DNA of 64,000 bases from Pseudomonas batumici (lineage in GTDB: Bacteria > Pseudomonadota > Gammaproteobacteria > Pseudomonadales > Pseudomonadaceae), in assembly GCF_000820515.1 (NCBI RefSeq), contig NZ_JXDG01000058.1, forward strand, positions 186,001-250,000. The letters run 5' to 3'. A program made the translations under genes and the position numbers. Position 1 is the stretch's first letter. Every line of letters starts with the position of its first letter. The notes beneath the pieces were generated by a model that saw only the letters and a list, made by a program, of their open reading frames with translations, was not told where the DNA came from and did not search any database. Shown piece by piece: positions 54,722 through 63,980 of this stretch.

Positions 54722-56086
54722 TCAGCGAACGCCGTCCTGGCGCAGGGCGGCCGGGGTGAAGTCGCTGGTGCTGGCGGTGAAACCGAAGTCATACGCCTGC
54801 TTCTCTTCGTTCTTCATGCCCAGCGCCAGGTAGCGGCCGGACTGCAGGTCGTAGAGGGTTTCCAGGGCGTACCACGGCACCTGCTTGTCATAGTAGTTCT
54901 CGGCATGGGCTTCGGCCACCCGCCAGAGTTGACCGCGACCGTCGTAGTGATCGATCACCGCCGCCTGCCAGGTGTCTTCGTCGATGTAGAAGTCACGCTT
55001 GGCATAGATATGGCGCTGACCTTCCTTCAGGGTCGCGACCACGTGCCAGACGCGGCGCAACTCATAGCGCGCCAGGTCCTGGTTGATGTGCCCGGCCTTG
55101 ATGATGTCGTCGTACTTGAGTTGCGGCGAGTCGAGCTTGTAGCTGTCGGCGGCGATGTACATCTCCTGCTTGCCTACGAGCTTCCAGTCGTAGCGGTCCG
55201 GCGCGCCGTTGTACATGTCCAGGTTGTCGGAGGTGCGCAGGCCGTCGGCGGCGGTACCCGGGCCGTCATAGGAGACTTGCGGGGCACGCCGCACGCGACG
55301 CTGGCCGGCGTTGTAGACCCAGGCCGAACGCGGCTCCTTGACCTGGTCGAGGGTTTCGTGGACCAGCAGCACGCCACCGGCCAGGCGCGCCGGCGCGGTC
55401 ACCTTCTGCTTGAAGAAGAACAGGATATTGCCCGAGCTGGCCGGGTCGTAGTCCTTCATCTTGTCGCGGAAGACGAACTGATCCTGGAAGTACACCAGGC
55501 TGTACGAGCCGTTGGCCTGGGGCGTGGCCTGGGTCACCAGGCGGGTCACGCTGCCGCCGCGATAGCGGGTGATATGGTTCCAGATCACTTCCACGCCACT
55601 TTTCGGAATCGGGAAGGGCACGGCGGTCTTGAAGTTTTCCAGACCGTTGCCGCCGCTGACCAGACTGGTCTTGGTGGCGTTTTCCTTGATCGCGGCGAAC
55701 ACGTCATCCGGCACGGTGGCACCGCGATGGGACGGGTAGACCGGCATCTTGAAGGTCTCCGGGTAACGCTTGAACATCGCGTATTGCCCCGGCGCCAGCT
55801 TGTCCTTGTACTGCTCGACGTTCTGCGCGGTGATGATGAACAGTGGCTTTTCATTGGCGTAGGGGTCGGAGAGGAAACCCTTGCCGTCGACGCTGCCGAT
55901 GGTCTTCGCCATCGGCGTCCAGGCCGGGATGGTGCCGGCGGCATTGCCGGCCTTTTCCGCGCCCATCGGGGTCAGGCTGCTGCCCAGTTTCGCCGCTTCG
56001 TCGGCGGACACCGCCGCCATCACGCTGCTGGCCAGCAACGACAGTCCCAGTACACCGACCTGAAGCAGATTCTTGGTGATTTTCAT
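54722..56086 (-). CDS. DUF1329 periplasmic/outer-membrane protein
   Basis: It is 454 residues with a cleavable signal peptide (LLQVGVLGLSLLASSVMAAVSA). The mature protein begins with the typical KLGSSLTPMGAEKAGNAAGTIPAW and later has YNAGQRRVRRAPQVSYDGPG and DFYIDEDTWQAAVIDHYDGRG, matching DUF1329, a beta-rich fold distantly like LolB. It always travels with DUF1302 proteins; both are suspected to handle hydrophobic compounds at the outer membrane. It follows the DUF1302 gene by 30 bases. Confidence 0.88.
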   Translation of the reverse strand: MKITKNLLQVGVLGLSLLASSVMAAVSADEAAKLGSSLTPMGAEKAGNAAGTIPAWTPMAKTIGSVDGKGFLSDPYANEKPLFIITAQNVEQYKDKLAPGQYAMFKRYPETFKMPVYPSHRGATVPDDVFAAIKENATKTSLVSGGNGLENFKTAVPFPIPKSGVEVIWNHITRYRGGSVTRLVTQATPQANGSYSLVYFQDQFVFRDKMKDYDPASSGNILFFFKQKVTAPARLAGGVLLVHETLDQVKEPRSAWVYNAGQRRVRRAPQVSYDGPGTAADGLRTSDNLDMYNGAPDRYDWKLVGKQEMYIAADSYKLDSPQLKYDDIIKAGHINQDLARYELRRVWHVVATLKEGQRHIYAKRDFYIDEDTWQAAVIDHYDGRGQLWRVAEAHAENYYDKQVPWYALETLYDLQSGRYLALGMKNEEKQAYDFGFTASTSDFTPAALRQDGVR

Positions 56087-56116
56087 CTTGTTGTTCTTCC
56101 TTCAAATGCAACGTAC

Positions 56117-58054
56117 TTAGAAGTTCATGCCGACGCTCAGCGCCACGAAGTCACGGTCATCCACGGTGGTGTACTTGCCACCAAAGAAATTGGTGTACGA
56201 GAGGTTGGCCGTGTAGGTGTTCTGATACTCGGCTTCCAGACCCAGGCTGACCGCCTTGCGGCCTTCCTCGAAGTTGCCGCCGGGCCCTGGCGAGTAACCG
56301 CTGACGTCGTGGGACCAGGCCACGCTGGGCTTGAGGTTGATACCGGCAAAAACGTTGTTGTAGTCCCAGATCGCGCGAGCGCGGTAGCCCCAGGAGTCGG
56401 AGGTGGCGAAACCGTTGTTCTCGCAATAGCGGCTCAGGTTGTTCTGCGCGGCGCCCGCCAAGGTACTCGCGTTCAACGCGACGCACTGGCCATTGGGTAG
56501 CGGGCCCGGGCCATAGCTCGGGTCGCGCCCATAGCGGGCCTTGGTGGGACTGTCCAGACCACCCATGTGGGTCAGGCCGATCTCACCCACAACGGTCAAG
56601 CGCTCGGCCCCCATCACCTGATCGAAGAAATGGGTGAAGGTGGTTTGTACCTGGGTGATTTCCTTGCGCCGGTAACCCGGTTGATCCTGGCCAGGCTGGC
56701 CCTGCAAGACCGACACGCTGGGGTTCAACGGCGTCAGGCCGGAATAGAGAATGTCCGTGGTATTGAGTTGCACCGGCGCATTCGGTCGATAGCTGACCTC
56801 ACCGCTCCACGCCGTGCCCGTCGGCAAGGTCGTGGAAAAACTCAACCCATAAAGACGGATATCCGAAGGGTATTCCACGTAATAGCTGGAGTTGCCCGCC
56901 ACGACAAGCGGCAACAAGCTGGGCGCCAGACCGACCGCAACACCCGCCGGGACACCGGCGCCGACCAGCGAACCCACCAGGCCGGCACCACTGTAGGCAC
57001 TTGCCGGGGCCCCCTTGCCACTGAAAATCGGGTTACGGCTGTGATAGTTCATGAAATAAGCGCCGAACTCGGTGTCCAGCGGTTCGAACATATAGTGCGC
57101 GGCAAAACCGAACTGACCGCTGTCGCTTGGCTTGCGGTCGGGTCCCCGACGCACGATCACCCCTTCGTCAGGATCACCAAAGGTCACCCCCTTGGCGGCC
57201 AGCGTGTTCAAGGTTGCGCCGCGCAACGCCGCGGGCAGGCCTGCGGCGGCCAGGGAACTGTTCAATCCGTTCTGGGTCTTCAACACCGCCAGGTTGTTGT
57301 TACAGCCATTGGCGATCACATCCGGCTGTGAGAAGAACGTGCCGCAGTTGTCGACAACCGTCTGGTCCCAGCCAATCTGATAGAAGCCTTCAGCCGACAG
57401 GTTGTCGGTGATGCTCTGCGACAGATAGAACATGTTGACCGGAATCAAGCCTTCCTTGATCTCGGCACCCGGGCGACGGAATGCCGATACATCGATGGGG
57501 TTGATCGAGTTGATACCACCGCCGATGAAGGTACTTTCCCCCCAACTGACCACCTGCTTGCCGAACCGCACCGAACCCGGCAGGTCGGCAATGCTGTAGT
57601 TGTGATAGACGAAGGCATCGAGAATCTCGCCACCGGAGGACTTGGCAGCCTCCTTGCGCCCATCGTTGCTGACATTCTTGAATCTCAGGTCTTCGTCCTG
57701 CAGCTTGAAGTCATACCAATATTTGCCGCGAACAAATACGCCTGTATCGCCATATTTCAATTCAAGGTCATGAGTCCCCTTGAATATCTTCGAAAACGTA
57801 TCCCCAGCCTTGAAGTTCAGGTGACCATCATCGGAGGTTTGTGAAAGACCATGGCCGCCGTTGTTCGATCCAATCAGGTTCTTGTCAGGATTCTGCGTCG
57901 ACCAGCTGGCCCCCAGCGACAGGGACGAGTCGAAGCTGCCCTCGATTTCACCGACATTGAAACTGACGCCAAAGGCGGGACCGGCGAGCGTAGAGGCGAG
58001 ACTGACAGCCAAGGGCAGCTTCGCCCGGCGCCAGAACGGGTTTAACGAGATCAT
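56117..58054 (-). CDS. DUF1302 outer-membrane beta-barrel protein
   Basis: It is 645 residues with a signal peptide (AKLPLAVSLASTLAGPAFGV), the N-terminal block FNVGEIEGSFDSSLSLGASWST, alternating beta-strand pattern and a C-terminal Phe (ALSVGMNF) that marks barrel insertion. This matches DUF1302. An outer-membrane channel for the acid activated by the neighbouring ligase is inferred from context. GGAG precedes the ATG. Confidence 0.88.
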   Translation of the reverse strand: MISLNPFWRRAKLPLAVSLASTLAGPAFGVSFNVGEIEGSFDSSLSLGASWSTQNPDKNLIGSNNGGHGLSQTSDDGHLNFKAGDTFSKIFKGTHDLELKYGDTGVFVRGKYWYDFKLQDEDLRFKNVSNDGRKEAAKSSGGEILDAFVYHNYSIADLPGSVRFGKQVVSWGESTFIGGGINSINPIDVSAFRRPGAEIKEGLIPVNMFYLSQSITDNLSAEGFYQIGWDQTVVDNCGTFFSQPDVIANGCNNNLAVLKTQNGLNSSLAAAGLPAALRGATLNTLAAKGVTFGDPDEGVIVRRGPDRKPSDSGQFGFAAHYMFEPLDTEFGAYFMNYHSRNPIFSGKGAPASAYSGAGLVGSLVGAGVPAGVAVGLAPSLLPLVVAGNSSYYVEYPSDIRLYGLSFSTTLPTGTAWSGEVSYRPNAPVQLNTTDILYSGLTPLNPSVSVLQGQPGQDQPGYRRKEITQVQTTFTHFFDQVMGAERLTVVGEIGLTHMGGLDSPTKARYGRDPSYGPGPLPNGQCVALNASTLAGAAQNNLSRYCENNGFATSDSWGYRARAIWDYNNVFAGINLKPSVAWSHDVSGYSPGPGGNFEEGRKAVSLGLEAEYQNTYTANLSYTNFFGGKYTTVDDRDFVALSVGMNF

Positions 58055-58386
58055 CGAGCTACTCCATGTGCTTTATTGTTATGGCAGTGAGCACTTCCAG
58101 GAATGCCCCGGGCGAAAGGGCAGCAGACACTCCCATCAATCGCCCGAAGTCGCGGCGCGGTGTATCGCTTGCCGCGTTCCTGAAAATCCGTCAGCGGACT
58201 ATAGCCAGCGGGTAGTACCGCTTGATCCCTCTAAAGTGTGATTTGCACGCTGGGGATCACTGCAACAACAATGCGTTCGCCAAGCCGGTAAATACCGGCG
58301 GGCAAGCATGACTGAAAATTAGAATTTGCCAAGCCAAGCGCTTGCTTGGTGGGCTTGCCACGCCCTTTCGGGCGTGGCGGGACACC
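58055..58386. other. Intergenic region between DUF1302 gene and acyl-CoA ligase
   Basis: These 332 bases hold no credible gene. On the ligase side there is a 9-base-pair hairpin gccacgccc / tttc / gggcgtggc (58357-58378) that may end the ligase transcript but lacks a U-run. Further in, gccggta-aa-taccggc (58284-58299) is an inverted repeat, a possible operator for the DUF1302 promoter, which should lie near 58100-58250. Confidence 0.55.
58284..58299. promoter_or_regulatory. Inverted repeat, possible operator
   Basis: gccggta and taccggc are exact inverse copies separated by AA. A 16-base dyad of this form could bind a dimeric regulator, such as the MalT-like or AraC-type proteins nearby. It could equally be a hairpin. 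No further copy was noticed in the window. Confidence 0.3.
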
Positions 58387-60069
58387 TCAGAGGGTCGAGA
58401 GGAAACTGCTGTTGCTGGCCTGCCATTGGAGGATGTCGATGCGGATGCGCTTCTTGTCCAGTTTGCCGACGCTGGTCTTGGGAATTTCAGTAACAACGGC
58501 GATCTGGCTCGGGATCGCCCACTTGCTCAAGTGCCCCTGCTCGACGAACGGCTTGAGGTGTTCCTTGAGTTCCCGGGCACCAATCTGCTGACCCTCGCGC
58601 AGGACCAGCAGCGCAAACGGACGCTCGCCCCATTGCGGATCGGCGATGCCCACCACTGCTACTTCGCGTACCGCCGGATGACGGCTGATCAGGTCTTCCA
58701 GGGCCAGGGAGGAGATCCATTCGCCGCCGGTCTTGATCACGTCCTTGATCCGGTCGCGGATGTCGATCACCCCCAGGCTGTCGAGGGTCGCCACGTCGCC
58801 GGTGTGCAACCAGCCGCCGGCCCAGAGCTCGGCGCCCTTCTGCGGCTCGTTGTAATAGCTCTCGGTCAGCCAGGGCGCGCGCAGCACCAGTTCGCCCTGG
58901 GTCTCGCCGTCAGCCGGGAGGAAGTTACCTTCATCGTCGACAATCGCCGCCTCCACCAGCGGCCCGGGCACGCCGGCCTTGATCCGGTAGGTGGTGCGCT
59001 CGTCCTCGCTGCCGGCCATCAACTCTTCGCTGAGGTGGGCACAGGACACCAGAGGGCCGGTTTCCGACATGCCATAGGCGGCGGTCAGTTGAATGCCCCT
59101 GCTCTTGGCGGTCTCATACAGCGTGCGGTTCAACGCACTGCCGCCGATGACCATCTTCCAGCCCTTGAAGTCGGTGCCCTGCGCCGCCTTGGCGTTGAGC
59201 ACCATCTGCAGGATGGTCGGCACGCAATGGGAAAAGGTGACCTTTTCCTTGCGCCACAGCTCCACCAGCAGTTCCGGGTCGTAGCGACCGGGATAGACCT
59301 GCTTGAGCCCGAGCATGGTCGCCACGTATGGCAGGCCCCAGGCGTGCACGTGGAACATCGGGGTGATGGGCATGTACACGTCGTTGGTGCCCAGCAGGCG
59401 CACGCTGTCGATGCTGCCCATGATGGTCGACACGCCCAGGGTGTGCAGCACCAGTTGCCGATGGGTGAAATACACGCCTTTCGGGTTACCCGTGGTGCCG
59501 GTGGTGTAGAAGGTGGTGGCGACCGAGTTCTCGTCGAAATCCTCGAAGTCGTAGACCGGGCTCGCCGCCGCCAGCAGTTGCTCGTACTCGCCCACCAGGT
59601 TCGGCAACTCGGCGCTCTTGTCCTCGGCGTCGGTGAGCAGCAGGGTCTTCTCCACCGTGGTCAACTGCCCGGCAATCGCCTGGTACAGGCCGACGAACTC
59701 GCTGTTGACCAGCACGAAGCGGTCCTCGGCGTGATTCATGGTGTAGAGGATCTGCTCGGGCGAGAGCCGCACGTTGATGGTGTGAATGACCGCGCCGATC
59801 ATCGGGATGGCGAACATGCACTCCAGGTAGCGATGACTGTCCCAGTCCATCACCGCGACGGTATCGCCGGCCTTGACCCCCGCCGCCGTCAGGACGTTGG
59901 CCAGGCGGGCGACCCGCTCGCTCAAGGTCGGATAACTGTAGCGCAGCTTGTCGCGATAGATGATCTCGCGGGTCTTCTCGTAGCGGCTGCCGGACATCAG
60001 CAAGCGCTTGATCAACAGTGGGTATTGATAAGCCCCTTCGGCGGGCGGAATGATACGAGTCTGCAACAT
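58387..60069 (-). CDS. Medium/long-chain acyl-CoA ligase (AlkK-like)
   Basis: This AMP-forming ligase activates a carboxylic acid with CoA. It is 560 residues from the ATG at 60069 (MLQTRIIPPAEGAYQYPLLI), with AAGGAAG upstream; a start 40 codons earlier has no similarity. The P-loop is FYTTGTTGNPKGVYFTHRQ, then YGMSETGPL, and LHTGDVATLDSLGVIDIRDR with the terminal KTSVGKLDKKRIR Lys region. Its place beside DUF1302/DUF1329 matches PA3924-like loci from memory. Confidence 0.92.
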   Translation of the reverse strand: MLQTRIIPPAEGAYQYPLLIKRLLMSGSRYEKTREIIYRDKLRYSYPTLSERVARLANVLTAAGVKAGDTVAVMDWDSHRYLECMFAIPMIGAVIHTINVRLSPEQILYTMNHAEDRFVLVNSEFVGLYQAIAGQLTTVEKTLLLTDAEDKSAELPNLVGEYEQLLAAASPVYDFEDFDENSVATTFYTTGTTGNPKGVYFTHRQLVLHTLGVSTIMGSIDSVRLLGTNDVYMPITPMFHVHAWGLPYVATMLGLKQVYPGRYDPELLVELWRKEKVTFSHCVPTILQMVLNAKAAQGTDFKGWKMVIGGSALNRTLYETAKSRGIQLTAAYGMSETGPLVSCAHLSEELMAGSEDERTTYRIKAGVPGPLVEAAIVDDEGNFLPADGETQGELVLRAPWLTESYYNEPQKGAELWAGGWLHTGDVATLDSLGVIDIRDRIKDVIKTGGEWISSLALEDLISRHPAVREVAVVGIADPQWGERPFALLVLREGQQIGARELKEHLKPFVEQGHLSKWAIPSQIAVVTEIPKTSVGKLDKKRIRIDILQWQASNSSFLSTL

Positions 60070-60217
60070 GGAGCTTCCTTGGTCTGAGTGCACGGGCAAG
60101 GCTAAAGATAGGCACTCTAGAGCCGTCGCGCACTCACTAAATCGCCCAAAGGAATGATTTGCAGACAAACGTGAAGGCCAGCTTGGCACCGGCGTCCACG
60201 AAAACCGCCGCCAAGAC

Positions 60218-61402
60218 TCAGGCCACCTGCCCCGCCGGCTGCCGGGCCGGGGTTCGCGGGAACACCAGCGCGGCGACGAACGTCAGCGCGGCGAAGCCGC
60301 CGAGGATCAGGTACAAACCGGCAAAACCCTGGCGTGGCTCGACGAAAGCGATCAACGGAATGGCCGTCGCGCTGGCCCCGAACGACAGGCAGTAGCGCAA
60401 GGCAAAGATCCGGGATTGCCACTGCGGGGCGACAAAGTGGGCGACCATGGCGTCATTCACCGTCACCTGGCCGAACACCACGAACATCAGCGCCGCCCCC
60501 AGCACCATGACCGACAGGCCGTCGACATAGGCCAGGCCGAACAACAACGGCGCCTGGCACAGGGTCAGCACCACGAAAGGCCATTTCAGGCTCATGCGGT
60601 CGAGCATCCGGCCGATGCTCAACTGCGCCACCGCGCCAAAGGCATAGGCCAGGCTGACGATCACGCCGAGCAACTGCGGCGAAGCGAGCCACTCGTGCAG
60701 GCGCTCCTGGAACAGCTTCGGGTAGGTCATGGTGGTGGCATTGAACACCACCCCGCCGGTGGCCGTGACCAGGGCCAGCACGCCGAACACCATGACCATG
60801 GAGATCTGCTGGCCGCTGGCGCTGCGCGGTTTCACGTGAGGTTGCAGCGGGATCGGTTCTTCTCGCACCTGCCAGGCAAACAGCACGCCGAGCAGGATCG
60901 ACACCGCCCCCGGCAGGATAAACGCCGAGCGCCAGCCGAACTGTGCCACCAGAAAGCCGGTGACCAGCGCCGAAAACGCCACGCCCAGGTTGCCCCACAT
61001 GCCGTTGATGCCGATTTCACGGCCACGGTTGCGGGCATAGCTCACCAGCATCGCGGTGCCTACCGGGTGGTAGATCGCCGCGAAGACACCGATCAGGGTC
61101 AGCCCCAGGGTCAGCATCGGCACCGTGCTGCTCAGGCCGGTAAAGATCGACGCGGCGCCGATCCCGAAGAAGAACAGCAGCATCATGCTGCGTCGGCTCC
61201 AGCGGTCCCCCAGCCAGCCGGCCGGCAGCGAACAGGCACCGAAGGCAATGAAGCCGCCCAGGGACAGGCCGATCATCCGGGCGAAGTCGAGACCGAAGGT
61301 CTGGCCCATGCCGAGCACGGCGGCGGGAAAAATCAGCATGAACATGTGATCGATCACATGGGCTGCGTTGATGTAGCGGATTACGTTTCGGGGTTGGTTC
61401 AT
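60218..61402 (-). CDS. MFS transporter
   Basis: It is 394 residues from the ATG at 61402 (a GTG one codon earlier is possible), with about 12 membrane helices. Major facilitator signatures are visible: GWLGDRWSRRSM in loop 2-3 and GRMLDRMSLKWP in loop 8-9. Substrate unknown. It lies upstream of the acyl-CoA ligase on the same strand with a 148-base gap and is divergent from an AraC regulator. Confidence 0.9.
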   Translation of the reverse strand: MNQPRNVIRYINAAHVIDHMFMLIFPAAVLGMGQTFGLDFARMIGLSLGGFIAFGACSLPAGWLGDRWSRRSMMLLFFFGIGAASIFTGLSSTVPMLTLGLTLIGVFAAIYHPVGTAMLVSYARNRGREIGINGMWGNLGVAFSALVTGFLVAQFGWRSAFILPGAVSILLGVLFAWQVREEPIPLQPHVKPRSASGQQISMVMVFGVLALVTATGGVVFNATTMTYPKLFQERLHEWLASPQLLGVIVSLAYAFGAVAQLSIGRMLDRMSLKWPFVVLTLCQAPLLFGLAYVDGLSVMVLGAALMFVVFGQVTVNDAMVAHFVAPQWQSRIFALRYCLSFGASATAIPLIAFVEPRQGFAGLYLILGGFAALTFVAALVFPRTPARQPAGQVA

Positions 61403-61506
61403 CACGGCACGCTTCAGGAGTGTTATCGGTCCGTCATGCTAAATTGGCCACAAAACGCATTTCTGCCAACAAACTCATCAAACCAGACAGACTTGTGGAA
61501 TCGGAC

Positions 61507-62280
61507 ATGTTAATCAGCCATTTCCTGCACGGCCCGATCAGCGCCTACCCCCGCGATTACGTCGACGGCGCGCACCAGGAACTACACGTCCATCGGGAAG
61601 CGCAGTTGCTCTATGCCGTGTCTGGAGTGATGCGCCTGGTGACCGCCGAGGGCGCGTGGATCATCCCGCCGACCCGCGCGGTGTGGATTCCGCCCTGGGT
61701 CGAGCATGAGATTTTCATGAGCGGCGAGGTGCGCATGCGGTCGTTATTTGTCGCGGCCGAGTATTCGCCGGCCAACCTGCAGGGTTGCTGCGTGCTGGCG
61801 GTGACGCCGCTGCTGCGGGAGTTGATCGTACGGGCGGTGCAGGGGCCGGAACAGGCGCGGAACCCGCTGATCCAGCAACTGATGCTGGAGGAACTGGCCG
61901 CCCTGGAGAACCTGCCGCTGCACATCCCCATGCCGACGGACCGGCGCCTGCAACGGATCTGCCTGGCCCTGCTGGAAGCCCCGGATCATCCCAACAGCCT
62001 GGAGGACTGGGCCCAGCAGGTCGGCGCCAGTACACGGACCCTCGCGCGGCTGTTCCAGCAGCAGGTGCGGATGAATTTCAATGCCTGGCGCCAGCAGCTA
62101 CGCCTGATGGAAGCCTTGCCACGCCTGATCGCCGGGGAAAGCGTGCAGCACGTGGCCAAGGTCCTGGGCTATGGCAGCGCCCGGGCGTTCAGTTCGATGT
62201 TTCGCCGCCTGCTCGGCGACAACCCACGCGACTACCTGAACGCCTTGAATCAGTTCAGCGCGATCAATGCATCTCGGTGA
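61507..62280 (+). CDS. AraC-family regulator with cupin sensor domain
   Basis: It is 257 residues from the ATG at 61507 (MLISHFLHGPISAYPRDYVD); the open frame extends further up but lacks a good ribosome site. The N-terminal cupin (HVHREAQLLYAVSGVMRLVT; IPPTRAVWIPPWVEHEI) senses a ligand. The C-terminal AraC domain has WAQQVGASTRTLARLFQQQ and VAKVLGYGSARAFSSMFRRL. Divergence from the MFS gene suggests it controls that carrier. Its last 17 bases overlap the convergent LysE gene. Confidence 0.9.
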   Translation: MLISHFLHGPISAYPRDYVDGAHQELHVHREAQLLYAVSGVMRLVTAEGAWIIPPTRAVWIPPWVEHEIFMSGEVRMRSLFVAAEYSPANLQGCCVLAVTPLLRELIVRAVQGPEQARNPLIQQLMLEELAALENLPLHIPMPTDRRLQRICLALLEAPDHPNSLEDWAQQVGASTRTLARLFQQQVRMNFNAWRQQLRLMEALPRLIAGESVQHVAKVLGYGSARAFSSMFRRLLGDNPRDYLNALNQFSAINASR

Positions 62281-62899
62281 AGGCCAGCTTCACGCCGATG
62301 GCGATCAGTACCGCGCCCATGGTGCGGTCGAACCAGTGGCCCATGCGGGCGAAACCGGCACGCACGCGCTGCTGGCTGAACAGCATCGCCACCAGGCAGA
62401 ACCACAGCGCGGTGGCCGCCGCCAGGTAGACGCCATAGCCGGCCTGGACCAGCAGCGGCGTATGCGGGTTGATCACCACGGTGAACAGCGAGAGGAAAAA
62501 CAGTGTCGCCTTGGGGTTCAGGCCATTGGTCACAAAACCGGAAGTGAAGGCGCCACGGGCGGTGCGCTCGCCCGCCTGCAAGGCCAGGTCGTCCGGCGCG
62601 GGCTGGGCGGGTTTGGCGCGAATGGCCTTGAAACCGATATACAGCAGGTACGCCGCCGCCAGCCATTTCAGGGCGTTGAACAGCACGATCGATTGCGACA
62701 CGATCAGGCCGATGCCCAGCAGCGAGTAGCCCACATGCAGGAAGATCGCCGTGCCGACGCCCAGCGCGGTCCAGGTGCCGGCACGCCGGCCATGGGTCAC
62801 GCTCTCGCGTACCACCACGGCGAAATCCGGGCCGGGGCTGGCCACCGCCAGCAGGTGAATCAGGGCAACGGTCAAGAATTCCGTCAGGTAGATGGACAC
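62264..62899 (-). CDS. LysE/RhtB-family amino-acid exporter
   Basis: It is 211 residues with six membrane helices and the family start SPGPDFAVVVRESVTHGRRAG plus the conserved GFVTNGLNPKATLFFLSLF. The start is GTG with GAGGAG upstream. Exported amino acid unknown. It overlaps the AraC-type gene tail to tail and is divergent from the dehydrogenase gene. Confidence 0.92.
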   Translation of the reverse strand: MSIYLTEFLTVALIHLLAVASPGPDFAVVVRESVTHGRRAGTWTALGVGTAIFLHVGYSLLGIGLIVSQSIVLFNALKWLAAAYLLYIGFKAIRAKPAQPAPDDLALQAGERTARGAFTSGFVTNGLNPKATLFFLSLFTVVINPHTPLLVQAGYGVYLAAATALWFCLVAMLFSQQRVRAGFARMGHWFDRTMGAVLIAIGVKLAFTEMH

Positions 62900-62981
62900 G
62901 TCGTGGACTCCTCAGTAGCGGAATATGTCTGTTAGGCTCGATACCTTACGCCTTCACCCCATAGCACAAAAGGTACAGTTG

Positions 62982-63947
62982 ATGAGCAACTCCCGCCGCG
63001 CGGTATTCCTCGATCACCCTTCCCTGGATCTCGGCGACCTGGACCTCGATCCGCTGCGGGCCTGCTTCGACGAGTTGCGTTTGTGTGCCGGGACCACCCC
63101 CGAGAATGTCGTCGAACACCTGGCAGGCGCCAGCGTGGCCATCAGCAACAAGGTGCCCCTGACCGCCGAAACCCTGGCCGCCTGCCCCGACCTGCAGCTG
63201 ATCCTGATCAGCGCCACCGGTACCAACAATGTCGACCTGGCCGCCGCCCGCGCCCGCGGCATTACCGTGAGCAACTGCCAGGGCTACGGCACGCCGTCGG
63301 TGGCCCAGCACACCCTGATGTTGCTGCTGGCCCTGGCCACGCGCCTGACCGACTACCAGAAAGCCGTGGGCGAAGGCCGCTGGCAACAGGCCAAACAGTT
63401 CTGCCTGCTGGACTTCCCGATTGTCGAGCTGGAAGGCAAGACCCTCGGCCTGCTCGGCCATGGCGAACTCGGCGGCGCGGTGGCCCGGCTCGCCGAAGCC
63501 TTCGGCATGCGCGTGCTGCTCGGGCAGATTCCCGGGCGCCCGGCCCGGGCCGATCGCGTGCCGCTGGAGCAACTGCTGCCACAGGTCGATGCACTGACCC
63601 TGCACTGCCCGCTCAACGAATACACCCGCCACTTCATCGGTGCCCCTGAACTGGCGCTGCTCAAGCCCGGCGCTTTCGTGGTCAACACCGCGCGCGGCGG
63701 CCTGATCGACGAACTGGCTCTGGCCGATGCCCTGCGCAGCGGCCACCTGGGCGGGGCCGCCACCGATGTGCTGAGCGTCGAACCGCCCAGCAACGGCAAC
63801 CCGCTGCTGGCCGGCGATATCCCGCGCCTGATCGTCACCCCGCATAACGCCTGGGGCAGCCGTGAAGCCCGGCAACGGATCGTCGGGCAACTGGCGGAAA
63901 ACGCCCTGGGCTTCTTCAACGGAGCAGCATTGCGGGTTGTCAGTTGA
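62982..63947 (+). CDS. D-isomer-specific 2-hydroxyacid dehydrogenase (HprA-like)
   Basis: It is 321 residues from the ATG at 62982 (MSNSRRAVFLDHPSLDLGDL), with AAGG upstream. The NAD loop is LGLLGHGELGGAVARLA. Catalytic residues are Arg in NTARGGLID, Glu in VLSVEPP and His in VTPHNAWGS. It reduces or oxidises a 2-keto/2-hydroxy acid; hydroxypyruvate/glycerate is the likely pair but is not proven. Confidence 0.9.
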   Translation: MSNSRRAVFLDHPSLDLGDLDLDPLRACFDELRLCAGTTPENVVEHLAGASVAISNKVPLTAETLAACPDLQLILISATGTNNVDLAAARARGITVSNCQGYGTPSVAQHTLMLLLALATRLTDYQKAVGEGRWQQAKQFCLLDFPIVELEGKTLGLLGHGELGGAVARLAEAFGMRVLLGQIPGRPARADRVPLEQLLPQVDALTLHCPLNEYTRHFIGAPELALLKPGAFVVNTARGGLIDELALADALRSGHLGGAATDVLSVEPPSNGNPLLAGDIPRLIVTPHNAWGSREARQRIVGQLAENALGFFNGAALRVVS

Positions 63948-63980
63948 TAGACTGCGGCACTTTTTTTCAGGGAGCAGACC

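Noticed and set aside
58357..58378. Hairpin downstream of the acyl-CoA ligase as a confident terminator
   Set aside because: The stem is good, but no U-run follows on the minus strand, so it is mentioned only within the intergenic note.
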